DNA of 64,000 nt, taken from contig NZ_SJZJ01000014.1 of the NCBI RefSeq assembly GCF_004337475.1, positions 1 through 64,000 of the forward strand, given 5' to 3'. Of the stretch, positions 46,872-56,947 are shown piece by piece; within the stretch, counting starts at the first letter, position 1, and every line of letters begins with the position of its first letter. The position numbers and the translations under genes were made by a program. A model generated the notes under the pieces. It ran no database searches. It was not told the origin of the DNA and saw only the letters and a list, made by a program, of their open reading frames with translations. This stretch comes from Nocardioides jejuensis (lineage in GTDB: Bacteria; Actinomycetota; Actinomycetes; Propionibacteriales; Nocardioidaceae).

Positions 46872-47494
46872 CGCGTCCGCACCACCGAAGCAAGCGCGCG
46901 CGCTGCAGCGACCGGATCCGGCATCGCCCAGATGCCACCGATGACGGCGACCCCGTGCGCTCCCCCGGCCACCACCCGGGCCGCGTTGTCGGGAGTGATG
47001 CCGCCGATGCCGAGCACCGGCACTCCCCCGGGCACCACGGCGGCTCCCATGCCCTCCACCCCGAGCGGATCGGGCAGCCCGTCCTTCGAGGTCGTGGCGA
47101 AGACCGGTCCGACTCCGACGTACGAGGCGCCGAGGTCACCCGCGGCGCGTACGTCGGCCGCCGTACGGCAGGTGGCACCGATCAGGAAGCGGTCCGAGAG
47201 GAAGCCGCGTGCCTGCGCCCGCCCGACCATGGACCGGACGTCGGCCACCGGGAGGTCGCTCGCCCCGACGTGGACGCCGTCGGCGCCCGTGATCACCGCG
47301 ACGTCGATGCGGTCGTTGACGATCACCTTCGCGGCGGGCACGAGGTTCATCACGTGGTTGGTCAACGCGATCAGGCCGTCGCGCTCGAGGGTCTTGTCGC
47401 GCACCTGGAAGGCGTCGACGCCCGCCATCGCGAGGGCAGGCAGCAGCGCGAGGTCGTCGACGGACGACACCAGGCACATCAGCTGGGGCACCAC
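46868..47494 (-). CDS. thiE: Thiamine-phosphate synthase
   Basis: Joins HMP-PP and thiazole phosphate to form thiamine phosphate. The 208-residue TIM barrel has the active-site run VDAFQVRDKTLERDG (Q-R-K), NDRIDVAVITGADGVHVG, and SYVGVGPVFATTSKDGLPDP. The start is set at GTG 47494 because AAGGAG (47508-47503) stands 8 nt upstream; the earlier GTG at 47503 would overlap that ribosome site. It is the first gene of the seven-gene thi operon, directly under the TPP riboswitch. Confidence 0.95.
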   Translation of the reverse strand: MVPQLMCLVSSVDDLALLPALAMAGVDAFQVRDKTLERDGLIALTNHVMNLVPAAKVIVNDRIDVAVITGADGVHVGASDLPVADVRSMVGRAQARGFLSDRFLIGATCRTAADVRAAGDLGASYVGVGPVFATTSKDGLPDPLGVEGMGAAVVPGGVPVLGIGGITPDNAARVVAGGAHGVAVIGGIWAMPDPVAAARALASVVRTR

Positions 47495-47508
47495 GAGGTG
47501 CACTCCTT

Positions 47509-47602
47509 CACGTCCCTATCGCCGGCATTACCCGGATCAGGTTCGACGGTCGGAGCGGCTCCAGCTCCCTCTCAGTCCACTGCCGCGGACTCCCGTGTGT
47601 TC
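47509..47602 (-). promoter_or_regulatory. TPP riboswitch (THI element)
   Basis: On the minus strand the leader reads ACACGGGAGTCCGCGG, then GGACTGAGAGGGA, then AACCTGATCCGGGTAATGCC, the three conserved blocks of the thiamine pyrophosphate aptamer. It ends immediately before the AAGGAG ribosome site of thiE. This spacing suggests that TPP binding sequesters the ribosome site, shutting off the seven-gene operon. Confidence 0.96.
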
Positions 47603-47626
47603 TTGTTCGCCTGCGACCTTAGCGCA

Positions 47627-48511
47627 CTACCTCCGCAGCTCCGTCGCCTCGTCCAGCCACCCGAGCTTCTCCGGGTTGCGCATGGCGAAGATCCGGGTGA
47701 TCCGGCCCGCGACGATCTCGACGCTCACGATCGTCGGCCCGCCCACCTCGTCGTCGATCCGTACGCCGACACCGCCGTTGAGCGCGAAGACATCGACGGT
47801 CGGGTTGACCGAGACCCGCGGGAAAGGACGGAGCAGGTTGGCGACCTTCTTGGCACCGATGATCGGCATCCGTACGGCGTTGGCCACGCCGCCACCGTCC
47901 GCGAGCAGGACGACGTCCGGCGCAAGCACGTCGAGCAGTCCCTGGAGGTCCCCGGTCGTCACCGCTGCGATGAACCGGTCGACCACCTCCCGCTGCTCGC
48001 GGCGGCTCACCTGCATCCGCGGCCGGCGCGCGTCGACGTGGTTGCGCGCGCGGCTGCTGATCTGGCGCACCGCCGCCGAGGTCTTGCCGACCGCTTCGGC
48101 GATCTCGTCGTGCGGCAGGTCGAAGACCTCCCGCAGGACGAAGACCGCCCGCTCGGTCGGCGTGAGCGACTCGAGCACCGTCAGCATGGCGATCGAGACG
48201 CTCTCCGCGAGCTCGACGTCCTCGGCCACGTCGGGAGCGGTCAGGAGCGGCTCCGGCAGCCACTCGCCGACGTACTCCTCGCGGCGGCGGCTCAGCGTCC
48301 GGAGCCGGTTGAGCGCCTGCCGCGTGACGACCCGGACGAGATACGCCCGCGCGTCACGCACCGTCGCCCGGTCGACCTCGGCCCACCGCAGCCAGGCCTC
48401 CTGCACGACGTCCTCGGCGTCGGCCGCGGAGCCGAGCATCTCGTAGGCAACGGTGAAGAGCAGGCTGCGGTGAGCGACGAACGGGTCGTCCCCGAGGGCG
48501 GTGGCGCTCAT
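47627..48511 (-). CDS. sigJ: ECF41-group sigma factor (SigJ type)
   Basis: A 294-residue sigma factor with a fused C-terminal SnoaL-like domain. Regions 2 and 4 lie at about residues 10-75 and 110-165 (LLFTVAYEMLGSAADAEDVV, then LTPTERAVFVLREVFDLPHD). The linker has the ECF41 signature WLPEPL (about residue 84). The extension from about 175 carries DGGG (about residue 204) and NPEK (about 281), the other two ECF41 signatures. The extension modulates activity in place of an anti-sigma. Its ATG overlaps the stop of the upstream CMD-type gene. Confidence 0.94.
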   Translation of the reverse strand: MSATALGDDPFVAHRSLLFTVAYEMLGSAADAEDVVQEAWLRWAEVDRATVRDARAYLVRVVTRQALNRLRTLSRRREEYVGEWLPEPLLTAPDVAEDVELAESVSIAMLTVLESLTPTERAVFVLREVFDLPHDEIAEAVGKTSAAVRQISSRARNHVDARRPRMQVSRREQREVVDRFIAAVTTGDLQGLLDVLAPDVVLLADGGGVANAVRMPIIGAKKVANLLRPFPRVSVNPTVDVFALNGGVGVRIDDEVGGPTIVSVEIVAGRITRIFAMRNPEKLGWLDEATELRR

Positions 48512-49125
48512 GCCGGCGACGCTACTCCCGCGCGCTGACCAGCCTCGGGACGCGAGGCCAGGGGCTTCATGCCGCAGGCATCGGCGAATCCCTCCGACTC
48601 GATGCCCATCGCCACGTTGCCGCGGGTGGTGAGGTTGGCGAAGCCGATCACGCTGGTCAGCTCGACGAGCGCCGCCGGACCGAGCGCGTCAAGCAGCCTG
48701 GCGGCCAGCTCGTCCGTGACCTCCACCGGCGTGGCGCTCATCGCCTCGGCGTACCCCAGGACGTCGCGCTCCAGCGCCGTGAAGACGTCGGACTCGCGCC
48801 AGCACGGGACCTGCTGTGCCTTCACCAGGTCGAGCCCCTCGTGCCGGGCCATGAAGTAGTTGAAGTCCAGACACCAGCTGCAGCCGATGTACGACGCGAC
48901 CGCCATGTGCGCGAAGGCCTTGAGGCCGGGGTCGCAGCGGTCCCACTTCGTCAGCTTCTGCCCGAACCCCATGGACGCGTTGAGGACGGGCTGGTTGTGC
49001 CACATCACGCCGAGCGACTCGGGCACCTTGCCGAACATCTTCGTGCTGAACCTCCGGACGATCGCGCCCTTCAGGCCCGAGATCTCGGTGGCGGGAATGC
49101 GGGTGGTCATGGTTCCGGTGGTCAT
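48508..49125 (-). CDS. Carboxymuconolactone-decarboxylase/AhpD-like protein
   Basis: A 205-residue all-helical protein. The CMD/AhpD core has the redox-type motif CSWC (SYIGCSWCLDFNYFMARHEG, about residues 79-98), with an acidic residue and histidine nearby, consistent with an AhpD-like peroxidase or disulfide reductase. CMD-type genes are a standard partner of ECF41 sigma factors. ATG 49125 is chosen because AGGAGG lies 4 nt upstream; ATG 49110 is the alternative. It is first in the operon with sigJ (ATGA overlap) behind an ECF41-type promoter. Confidence 0.9.
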   Translation of the reverse strand: MTTGTMTTRIPATEISGLKGAIVRRFSTKMFGKVPESLGVMWHNQPVLNASMGFGQKLTKWDRCDPGLKAFAHMAVASYIGCSWCLDFNYFMARHEGLDLVKAQQVPCWRESDVFTALERDVLGYAEAMSATPVEVTDELAARLLDALGPAALVELTSVIGFANLTTRGNVAMGIESEGFADACGMKPLASRPEAGQRAGVASPA

Positions 49126-49163
49126 GGTTCCTCCTGGGTCGGTTCCGGATGGGATGACATGAA

Positions 49164-49190
49164 GACACCGGCCGGGCCCCGGATGTGACA
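49164..49190 (-). promoter_or_regulatory. ECF41-type promoter
   Basis: On the minus strand, TGTCACA (49190-49184), a 16-nt spacer and TGTC (49167-49164) resemble the known ECF41 promoter TGTCACA-N16-CGTC, with one change in the -10. It lies 39 bp ahead of the CMD-type gene and its sigma factor gene, suggesting autoregulation. Confidence 0.7.
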
Positions 49191-49293
49191 GCGCGGCGTG
49201 AGGTGACCTCTGCAGGTGGTCCAGACGGCAGGGGTGACATGCGTCGCGCATTCGCGTTCTGACTGGCCAGCCGGGCTCTCCAGTTCTAATTTC

Positions 49294-49560
49294 GTGTCCG
49301 TGCTCGTTGTCCTTTCTGTCGGCTTTGTCGGTGTCCTGGCGCTCTTCTGTGCGCTCCAGGTCATCGCGACGTTGACGCCGAACGAGACGCACCGCGGTCA
49401 CGAGACCGACCCGGAGGAGCTCGTCCTCCAGCGACTCCACGCGCTGGCCGAGGCACGCCGTGCCCACGTCGAGGCGATGCGCACCGCGCGCTACGACGAG
49501 CTGCGCCGCACGGGCGACACCGAGCCCTCGGTCGGCATCGGGGTGCGCGGCACCCGCTGA
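49294..49560 (+). CDS. Small single-helix membrane protein
   Basis: An 88-residue protein with an N-terminal hydrophobic helix (VLVVLSVGFVGVLALFCALQ) and a charged helical tail (PEELVLQRLHALAEARRAHV and following). GTG 49294 or GTG 49300 could be the start; neither has a ribosome site, and the upstream 80 bp are unusually AT-rich (CAGTTCTAATTTCG). The function is unknown. It is divergent from the CMD-sigJ operon. Confidence 0.55.
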   Translation: MSVLVVLSVGFVGVLALFCALQVIATLTPNETHRGHETDPEELVLQRLHALAEARRAHVEAMRTARYDELRRTGDTEPSVGIGVRGTR

Positions 49561-49621
49561 ACCCACGTCCTCCACGGGCCGACGGCGCCGGGCTGTCGGT
49601 GAGCGGTGACAGAGTGATGCC

Positions 49622-50272
49622 ATGAGCGGCACACCCGGCGGGAGCCCCGAGCGCCCCGCGCTCTTCTTCAGCGGTCCGGCCGAGTTCGCGCAATGGCTGG
49701 CGGCCCACCACGACAGCGCGCCCGACCTCTGGATGGGCCTGCGCAAGAAGCATGTCGCCGACCGCGGCCTCACCTGGGAGGACGCCGTCATCGAGGCGCT
49801 CTGCTGGGGCTGGATCGACTCGAAGGTCGAGCGGATCGACGACGACGCCGTGCGCCAGCGGTGGACGCCACGACGACCCGGCAGCAGCTGGAGCCGGATC
49901 AACATCGCTGCGGTCGAGCGCCTGACCGCCGAGGGGCGGATGCAGCCCTCCGGCCTCGCGGTCTTCGCGGCCCGCAAGATCGCTCCGTCCGGCTACACCC
50001 ACGAGCACGACGGCGAAGCCGTGCTCCCCGAGGCATATCTCGCGCTGATGGCAGCCGACGCGAAGGCCACCGCGTTCTGGGAGATCGCGACTCCGTCGTA
50101 CCGGAAGATCTGCGTGGTGTGGGTCAACGGGGCCAAGCAGCAGGCGACCCGCGATCGACGGATGGCACAGCTGCTCGAGGACCACGCCGCCGGCCGGGTG
50201 ATCCCCTCGCAGCGCTACGGCGAGCAGCCGAAGTGGGTCGAACGGGCCGCAGCGGCGGCCGCACAGGCCTAG
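49622..50272 (+). CDS. YdeI/OmpD-associated-type protein
   Basis: A 216-residue protein of the YdeI family. Conserved blocks are LFFSGPAEFAQWLAAHHDSA, DAVIEALCWGWIDSKVERID, RWTPRRPGSSWSRINIAAVE and, near the end, SYRKICVVWVNGAKQQATRD. The family is linked loosely to stress and polypeptide resistance, but no enzymatic activity is established. The ATG at 49622 follows 61 bp of spacer. The downstream PLDc_N gene starts 9 bp later. Confidence 0.9.
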   Translation: MSGTPGGSPERPALFFSGPAEFAQWLAAHHDSAPDLWMGLRKKHVADRGLTWEDAVIEALCWGWIDSKVERIDDDAVRQRWTPRRPGSSWSRINIAAVERLTAEGRMQPSGLAVFAARKIAPSGYTHEHDGEAVLPEAYLALMAADAKATAFWEIATPSYRKICVVWVNGAKQQATRDRRMAQLLEDHAAGRVIPSQRYGEQPKWVERAAAAAAQA

Positions 50273-50281
50273 CCTGACCGC

Positions 50282-50653
50282 ATGATCCGCGCACTCCCCT
50301 TCCTCGTCGAGCTGATCCTGATGATCTTCTGCCTCGTCGATGCGATCTCGGCGCCCGAGCACCGGGTCCGCAACCTGCCGAAGTGGGCCTGGATCCTGCT
50401 CATCCTGATCGTGCCGCTCGCCGGCGGGATCGCCTGGCTCGTGGCCGGCCGCCCGACGGCCGACGCCTCGCGGCAGTGGGCGCCGCCCGGCTTCCCGGAG
50501 TACGACCGCCCGGGTCGCGCGACCGCAACCAACCCCGACGACGACGAGGCCTTCCTGCGCAAGGTCCGCGAGCGCGCCGAGGAGCAGCGCCGTCGCTACG
50601 CCGAGGAGAAGCGCAAGGCCGAGAAGCAGGACCCCGACGCGCCCCAGGAGTGA
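50282..50653 (+). CDS. PLDc_N-domain membrane protein
   Basis: A 123-residue protein with two N-terminal helices (FLVELILMIFCLVDAISA and WAWILLILIVPLAGGIAWLV) arranged as in the PLDc_N domain, with RVRNLPKWAW between them. A charged, helical cytoplasmic tail follows (DDDEAFLRKVRERAEEQRRR). The domain is found alone in many Actinobacteria; its role is unknown. It is probably co-transcribed with the YdeI-type gene, and its 3' end faces the flavoprotein gene 3 bp away. Confidence 0.85.
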   Translation: MIRALPFLVELILMIFCLVDAISAPEHRVRNLPKWAWILLILIVPLAGGIAWLVAGRPTADASRQWAPPGFPEYDRPGRATATNPDDDEAFLRKVRERAEEQRRRYAEEKRKAEKQDPDAPQE

Positions 50654-50656
50654 GGC

Positions 50657-51730
50657 TCAGGCGGTCTGCTCACCGGCCGCGCCGAGGTAGGTGCGCACCG
50701 CCTGCGCTGCCGCGCGTCCTGCGCGCGTCGCGCCGATCGTGCTGGCCGACGGGCCGTAGCCGACCAACTGGACCCGCGGGTCGCGCGCAGCCGTGACCGC
50801 GGTCTGCACGTCCTGCCCCGTCGTGAGCAGCTGGATGCCGCCCTCCGGGCCACGCAGGTGCAGCGGAGCGAGGTGATCGACCGCCGGCCGGAAGCCGGTC
50901 GCCCAGAGGATCACGTCGACGGGCTCGAAAGCGCCGTCCGCCCAGCGCACGCCGTCCGGCTCGATCCGCGTGAACATCGGTCGCCGCGCGGCGTAGGCGC
51001 CGAGACGCTCCGCTTCCCGCTCCTGCTGTCGCAGCGCCAGACCCGTCACGCTCACGACGCTGGCCGGTGGCAGGCCCTGCGCGACCCGTTGCTGCACGAG
51101 CGTCACCGCGTCACGACCGACGGACGCGTCGAAGCCATCTCGCCAGACCGGCTCGCGGCGGGTCACCCACAGCGTGTCCGTGAGCGGCGCCAGCTCGCCG
51201 AGGAACTGCACTGCCGAGGCACCCCCACCGACGACCAGCACCCGCTTGCCACGGAAGTGGTCACGGCCCGGGTAGTCCGCCGTGTGCACCTGCTCCCCGC
51301 GGAACGTCTCGGCGCCCGGGTAGTACGGCACGAAGGGCCTCGTCCAGGTGCCGGTCGCGTTGATCAGAGTGCGGGTCACCCAGCGGCGCGGGCCGGCGTG
51401 GACGACCAGCAGATCACCCTCGCTGGTCACCCGGTCGACGGCCACCGGCCGGACCACAGGCAGGTCGTGCAGCGCCTCGTAGCGCGCGAACCACGCCGGC
51501 ACCACGACGTTCGCCCTGTCGGCGGAGCCACCGGGCGCCGCCGCGTCCGGCAGGTCCGCGACACGGTGGACGTCGTTCATCGTGAGCGAGTCCCAGCGGT
51601 GCTGCCAGGCACCGCCTGCACGGTCGTCGGCATCGAGGACGACGTGGTCGATGCCCAGCCGCTTGAGGTGGTACGCCGCGGACAGTCCCGCCTGTCCGGC
51701 TCCGATCACCACCGCGTCGTACGTGTGCAC
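50657..51730 (-). CDS. FAD-dependent monooxygenase-like oxidoreductase
   Basis: A 357-residue two-dinucleotide-domain flavoprotein. FAD motif [20 protein letters not shown] at residues 8-27, with the conserved [17 protein letters not shown], and NAD(P)H motif [17 protein letters not shown] at about residues 170-186. A final [14 protein letters not shown] segment is family-typical. It resembles the flavin monooxygenase/CzcO-like group; the substrate is unknown. It starts at GTG 51730, divergent from the fumarase gene 97 bp away. Confidence 0.9.
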   Translation of the reverse strand: MHTYDAVVIGAGQAGLSAAYHLKRLGIDHVVLDADDRAGGAWQHRWDSLTMNDVHRVADLPDAAAPGGSADRANVVVPAWFARYEALHDLPVVRPVAVDRVTSEGDLLVVHAGPRRWVTRTLINATGTWTRPFVPYYPGAETFRGEQVHTADYPGRDHFRGKRVLVVGGGASAVQFLGELAPLTDTLWVTRREPVWRDGFDASVGRDAVTLVQQRVAQGLPPASVVSVTGLALRQQEREAERLGAYAARRPMFTRIEPDGVRWADGAFEPVDVILWATGFRPAVDHLAPLHLRGPEGGIQLLTTGQDVQTAVTAARDPRVQLVGYGPSASTIGATRAGRAAAQAVRTYLGAAGEQTA

Positions 51731-51826
51731 GGGGACAGAACGCCGACACCCGCGCCGCGATTCCGGGGAGGGTCCTCAACGGACTCACGCACGCACAGCC
51801 ACAGGAGCGGCGTACATTTGCCGCTC

Positions 51827-53515
<1,689 letters not shown>

Positions 53516-53533
53516 CCCCCGCACACACCTGAG

Positions 53534-53566
53534 GAAGGCCCCGGTCCGCTACGGACCGGGGCCTTC
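53534..53566 (+). terminator. Terminator of the class I fumarase gene
   Basis: Perfect 15-bp arms (53534-53548 and 53552-53566, core AAGGCCCCGGTCCG) around CTA, followed by TGCGTCG, 18 bp after the stop. Confidence 0.85.
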
Positions 53567-53696
53567 TGCGTCGTCCGGCGTGTGCCACGGGAACAGTCAC
53601 CGATCCGTTACCGGACGAGTGAGGCATTCTTCGCTCCGGCGACGTAATCTGCCGCGGTGGCGCCGCGTCGGCGCCCGCATCACCTCGGGGGAACTC

Positions 53697-55514
53697 ATGC
53701 GTCGCCACCTGCTCGCTGCCGCGCTGATCGCCGGCTCCGTCACCGTCCTCGCCGGCACCCCGGCGTACGCCGCTCCGGCCGCGCCGGTGCTGTCCGACTT
53801 GGACACCAGCGTGGCGGGCCACGTCACCGGCACCGTCACCGGAGGCCCCGACGCCCAGTCGGCTTGGGTCTGCTGGAGCGGATGCCACATCAACACCGGC
53901 CTGACCGGCGCCTGGTGGATCCCGCTCGACCCGTCGACGCACGCGGCGACGTTCGACCTTCCGACGTGGGGCTACCGGGACGGCGCCGTGTCGACCGTCG
54001 TGTGCGCCACCGCTCCATCCCCCGGCAGCAACTGCTCGTCGGGCAACGCCTCCCCCGCGGTCTATTCGGACACACTGACCGCGACCGACGTCGTACCGAC
54101 GATCACCTGGCCCGCGGACACCACCATCGGCACCAACCCCGACGGCACGACGCAGCAGGTCAGCGCCACGCTCAGCGACACGGGCGGCGGCAAGCTGACC
54201 GTCGACTGGACCTACTCCGAGCCGGACGCGGGTGACCACGACCTCCTGACCCCGGTCGCGCACAACGGCACGACCCAGCTCAACCTCGCCGACGGCGTCG
54301 GCCACCTCCGGCTCTTCCGTTGCAACGACTACAACAGCGACCCGTGCACGCACTACGACGTCGACAGCGCGCAGACGACCGTCGACCGGGAGAGCGAGAC
54401 GCTCTACCTGTCCTCGCCCGCCATCACCAGCGCGGTGGACCCCAGCCACGGCTCGCTGCCGACCAACCACCAGGGCGCGTTCCAGGCGTCGTGGCACGTC
54501 TCGGCCGACGGCCAGGAGATCGCCGGATCGACCGGCGCCGCCTCGGGCACCATCGCCGACGACGGCAGCGCCGCGATCGACATCCCCGGCGCCGGCCTTC
54601 CGGAGGGCTACGACCTCCGGGTGGACGGCACCATCTCGATCGACGACCCCGACTTCGGCCCGACCACCCGTCCCTTCACGGGGTCGCTCACCGTGGATCG
54701 CGAGGGTCCCGCGATCGAGGGCCTCACTGTGTCGCGCACCAGCATCCACCCCACCGCGATCGACGCCCTGGCGTCGTTCCGGACCACGACGATCGCGGTC
54801 CACGACGACACCCAGCTCGACTACCAGGACAAGATCGCCATCCACAACGCCTCCGGCGTCCAGGTCCGCGTCCTCGAGCCGGAGGTCGACTCCTGGTTCG
54901 ACGAGCACGTCGTCTGGGACGGTCGCGACGAAGCCGGCGACGTGGTCCCGGTCGGGACCTACACCGTCACCTCCGTCGACCCGTTGGGCAACCCGTCGGG
55001 CCTCAGCCGGACGGTCGCGGTGTGGCACTCCAACGGCATCCTCAAGACCTTCACGAAGAAGGTCACCCCGGCCGCCGCGAAGGTCGCCACCGTGCGCGGC
55101 CGCTGCGCCACGCTGGCCTCCCCCGCGTCCCGGGGCTGGACCGGCTCGATCGGCTACTACGCCAACGCACGCTGCCGCTCGACGTCCAACGGCGACGACG
55201 TCGCCTCGACGGTCAGCGCCGTCACGCTGCCGACCGCGGTCCGCTACCGCGACCTGCACGTCGACACCTACGGCGGTGCCTCGCTCAAGTACCGGGCGTC
55301 CGCCGTCATCGGCTACTGGAACGACGCTGCCGGCGAGTGGAAGGCGATGCACCAGATCGGCGGCACCGTGGCCACGCACGCCGGCATCACGGTGACCGCG
55401 ACGCCGTACGTCGACGGGCACCGCACCGTCCACTGGCTCCTCGGCACCGCGAAGTTCAACCGCTACGACGTGAAGACCTTCACCGTCACCGCGCGCTACT
55501 ACGCCTGGTCCTGA
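53697..55514 (+). CDS. Large secreted protein with Ig-like repeats
   Basis: A 605-residue exported protein. Residues 1-25 are a signal peptide (LLAAALIAGSVTVLAGTPAY, cleavage near AYAAPA). The rest is beta-rich and Thr/Ser/Asp-rich. The stretch at about residues 400-445 (VWDGRDEAGDVVPVGTYTVT) is the FlgD-type Ig-like motif, and conserved aromatic segments close the protein (IGYYANARCRS, RYRDLHVDTYGGASLKY, YDVKTFTVTARYYAW). Paired cysteines suggest disulfides. No enzymatic motif is visible. GGGGGAA precedes the ATG. It is probably an adhesin or surface protein, unassigned. Confidence 0.8.
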   Translation: MRRHLLAAALIAGSVTVLAGTPAYAAPAAPVLSDLDTSVAGHVTGTVTGGPDAQSAWVCWSGCHINTGLTGAWWIPLDPSTHAATFDLPTWGYRDGAVSTVVCATAPSPGSNCSSGNASPAVYSDTLTATDVVPTITWPADTTIGTNPDGTTQQVSATLSDTGGGKLTVDWTYSEPDAGDHDLLTPVAHNGTTQLNLADGVGHLRLFRCNDYNSDPCTHYDVDSAQTTVDRESETLYLSSPAITSAVDPSHGSLPTNHQGAFQASWHVSADGQEIAGSTGAASGTIADDGSAAIDIPGAGLPEGYDLRVDGTISIDDPDFGPTTRPFTGSLTVDREGPAIEGLTVSRTSIHPTAIDALASFRTTTIAVHDDTQLDYQDKIAIHNASGVQVRVLEPEVDSWFDEHVVWDGRDEAGDVVPVGTYTVTSVDPLGNPSGLSRTVAVWHSNGILKTFTKKVTPAAAKVATVRGRCATLASPASRGWTGSIGYYANARCRSTSNGDDVASTVSAVTLPTAVRYRDLHVDTYGGASLKYRASAVIGYWNDAAGEWKAMHQIGGTVATHAGITVTATPYVDGHRTVHWLLGTAKFNRYDVKTFTVTARYYAWS

Positions 55515-55526
55515 CCTCCCGGACGC

Positions 55527-55574
55527 CAACGTCATACGGCTCGCACCCATGAGGGTGCGAGCCGTATGACGTTG
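55527..55574. terminator. Bidirectional hairpin, 22-bp perfect stem
   Basis: Arms 55527-55548 and 55553-55574 are exact complements (core GTCATACGGCTCGCACCC) around ATGA. The 69-bp gap between the secreted-protein gene and the convergent DoxX gene consists of little else. It ends both transcripts or is a REP-like insertion. Confidence 0.78.
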
Positions 55575-55583
55575 CGGGGCGAT

Positions 55584-56117
55584 TCAGACGGTCGTGCCGA
55601 CCTCGTCGTGAAGCGCCTCGCCGAGCACGTTGTGCGTGGGAGCCGGCACCTGCTTCGCGGGCTTGAGGCGAGCCTTGCGGGCCCGGCGACGACGCCACGC
55701 GCCGACGAAGATCGCATCGAGGCTCAGCGCGCCAGCACCGACCGCGAAGAGGGCCAGGGCAGCCGCACCGATCGCCGCCACCAGCTCCCACCCGCCGTCG
55801 CCGACGAAGACGTCCGTGCCGCGGTGGACGAACCAGAACGCGCCCGCCATGTCCGCCACCACGAGCAGGGCCGCGAGCGGCGTCAGGAGGCCGATCAGCA
55901 GCAGCGCACCACCGCCCAGCTCGGCGGCAATCGCGAACGCCGCGGCGGGGCCGGCGTTCGGCACGCCCATGTCGGCGAAGCTGGAGCGCGTGCCCTCCAG
56001 GCCCCAGTCGTGCAGCTTCTGCCAGCCGTGGGCGACGAGCACGGCGCCGACGGCCGCACGTACGCCGAGCAGTGCCAGGTTGCGGCGGGTGCTGTTGATC
56101 ATGGTCCCGAGTGCCAT
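55584..56117 (-). CDS. DoxX-family membrane protein
   Basis: A 177-residue protein with four hydrophobic helices. LLGVRAAVGAVLVAHGWQKL (residues about 15-34) is the DoxX opening, followed by the conserved FADMGVPNAGPAAAFAIAAE, LLLIGLLTPLAALLVVADMA and a C-terminal basic tail. DoxX proteins are thiosulfate:quinone or redox-linked membrane proteins in some species, but the role here is unknown. GAGGA is upstream of ATG 56117. It is convergent with the secreted-protein gene, and its 5' end is 131 bp from the next gene. Confidence 0.88.
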   Translation of the reverse strand: MALGTMINSTRRNLALLGVRAAVGAVLVAHGWQKLHDWGLEGTRSSFADMGVPNAGPAAAFAIAAELGGGALLLIGLLTPLAALLVVADMAGAFWFVHRGTDVFVGDGGWELVAAIGAAALALFAVGAGALSLDAIFVGAWRRRRARKARLKPAKQVPAPTHNVLGEALHDEVGTTV

Positions 56118-56248
56118 GGGGTCCTCTTCTCGCGTGGGTTGAGCCTTCAACCACGCTAGGCGGCTGCCACAAGGCCCCGTCGTACCTCTCTCGGCGCGGC
56201 GCGGGCGCGTGGCCGACGCCTCACCCGCCGGCACGGGAGAATGGAGCC

Positions 56249-56938
56249 ATGCAGCTCGGAGAGATCGCCCGCGCCACCGGCCCCACCGGGGAGCTCGTGC
56301 TCCGCCGCCGCGCAGACGACCGCGGCGAGGACGGCACGACGATCGAGCTCCGCGCCAACGGCGTCTTCGTCATGGACACGGTCGAGACCGCCTCCGAGCG
56401 CGCGATGGCGACGGCGACGCTGGCCGCGTCCCGTACCCGCGGAGGTACGCCGACCCGGGTGCTGGTCGGCGGGCTCGGCCTCGGGTTCACGCTGGGCGAG
56501 GTGCTCGCCGACCCGTTCGTCGAGCACGTGACCATCGTCGAGATCGAGCCCGCCCTGGTCGGCTGGATGCGCGACGGCACGATCCCCTACGGGCCGGCGC
56601 TGCTCGCCGACGACCGCGTCGAGGTGGTGACCGCCGACGTGGCCGACGCTCTCGTCGACAGCGACGCGGCGGCGTACGACCTGGTGCTGCTGGATGTCGA
56701 CAACGGTCCGGGCTACCTGGTGCACGACGGCAACGCGGAGCTCTACGAGGCGCCCCTGCTGACGATCGCGCGCGACCGGCTCGTCGACGGCGGGATGCTG
56801 GTGATCTGGTCGGCGTTCGAGGAGCCGGAGCTGCCGCTGGAGATGCACGACGTCTTCGGCAACTGCCGGGCCCTGCCCATCCCCGTCGACCTGCAGGGTC
56901 GTGAGGAGCAGTACTGGCTCTACGCCTCGGCGCGCTAG
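56249..56938 (+). CDS. Spermidine-synthase-like methyltransferase-fold protein
   Basis: A 229-residue protein. After an N-terminal beta-strand region (GELVLRRRADDRGEDGTTIE) comes a Rossmann-type fold: VLVGGLGLGFTLGEVLADPF (residues about 68-87), VTIVEIEPALVGWMRDG, and YDLVLLDVDNGPGYLVHDGN. This is the spermidine-synthase-like set (a GG-x-G-x-G glycine motif, and an acidic D after LL). No decarboxylated-SAM-specific residues can be asserted, so the substrate is unknown. It lies 9 bp ahead of fumC, and the two likely share a promoter. Confidence 0.85.
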   Translation: MQLGEIARATGPTGELVLRRRADDRGEDGTTIELRANGVFVMDTVETASERAMATATLAASRTRGGTPTRVLVGGLGLGFTLGEVLADPFVEHVTIVEIEPALVGWMRDGTIPYGPALLADDRVEVVTADVADALVDSDAAAYDLVLLDVDNGPGYLVHDGNAELYEAPLLTIARDRLVDGGMLVIWSAFEEPELPLEMHDVFGNCRALPIPVDLQGREEQYWLYASAR

Positions 56939-56947
56939 CGTCGAGAG

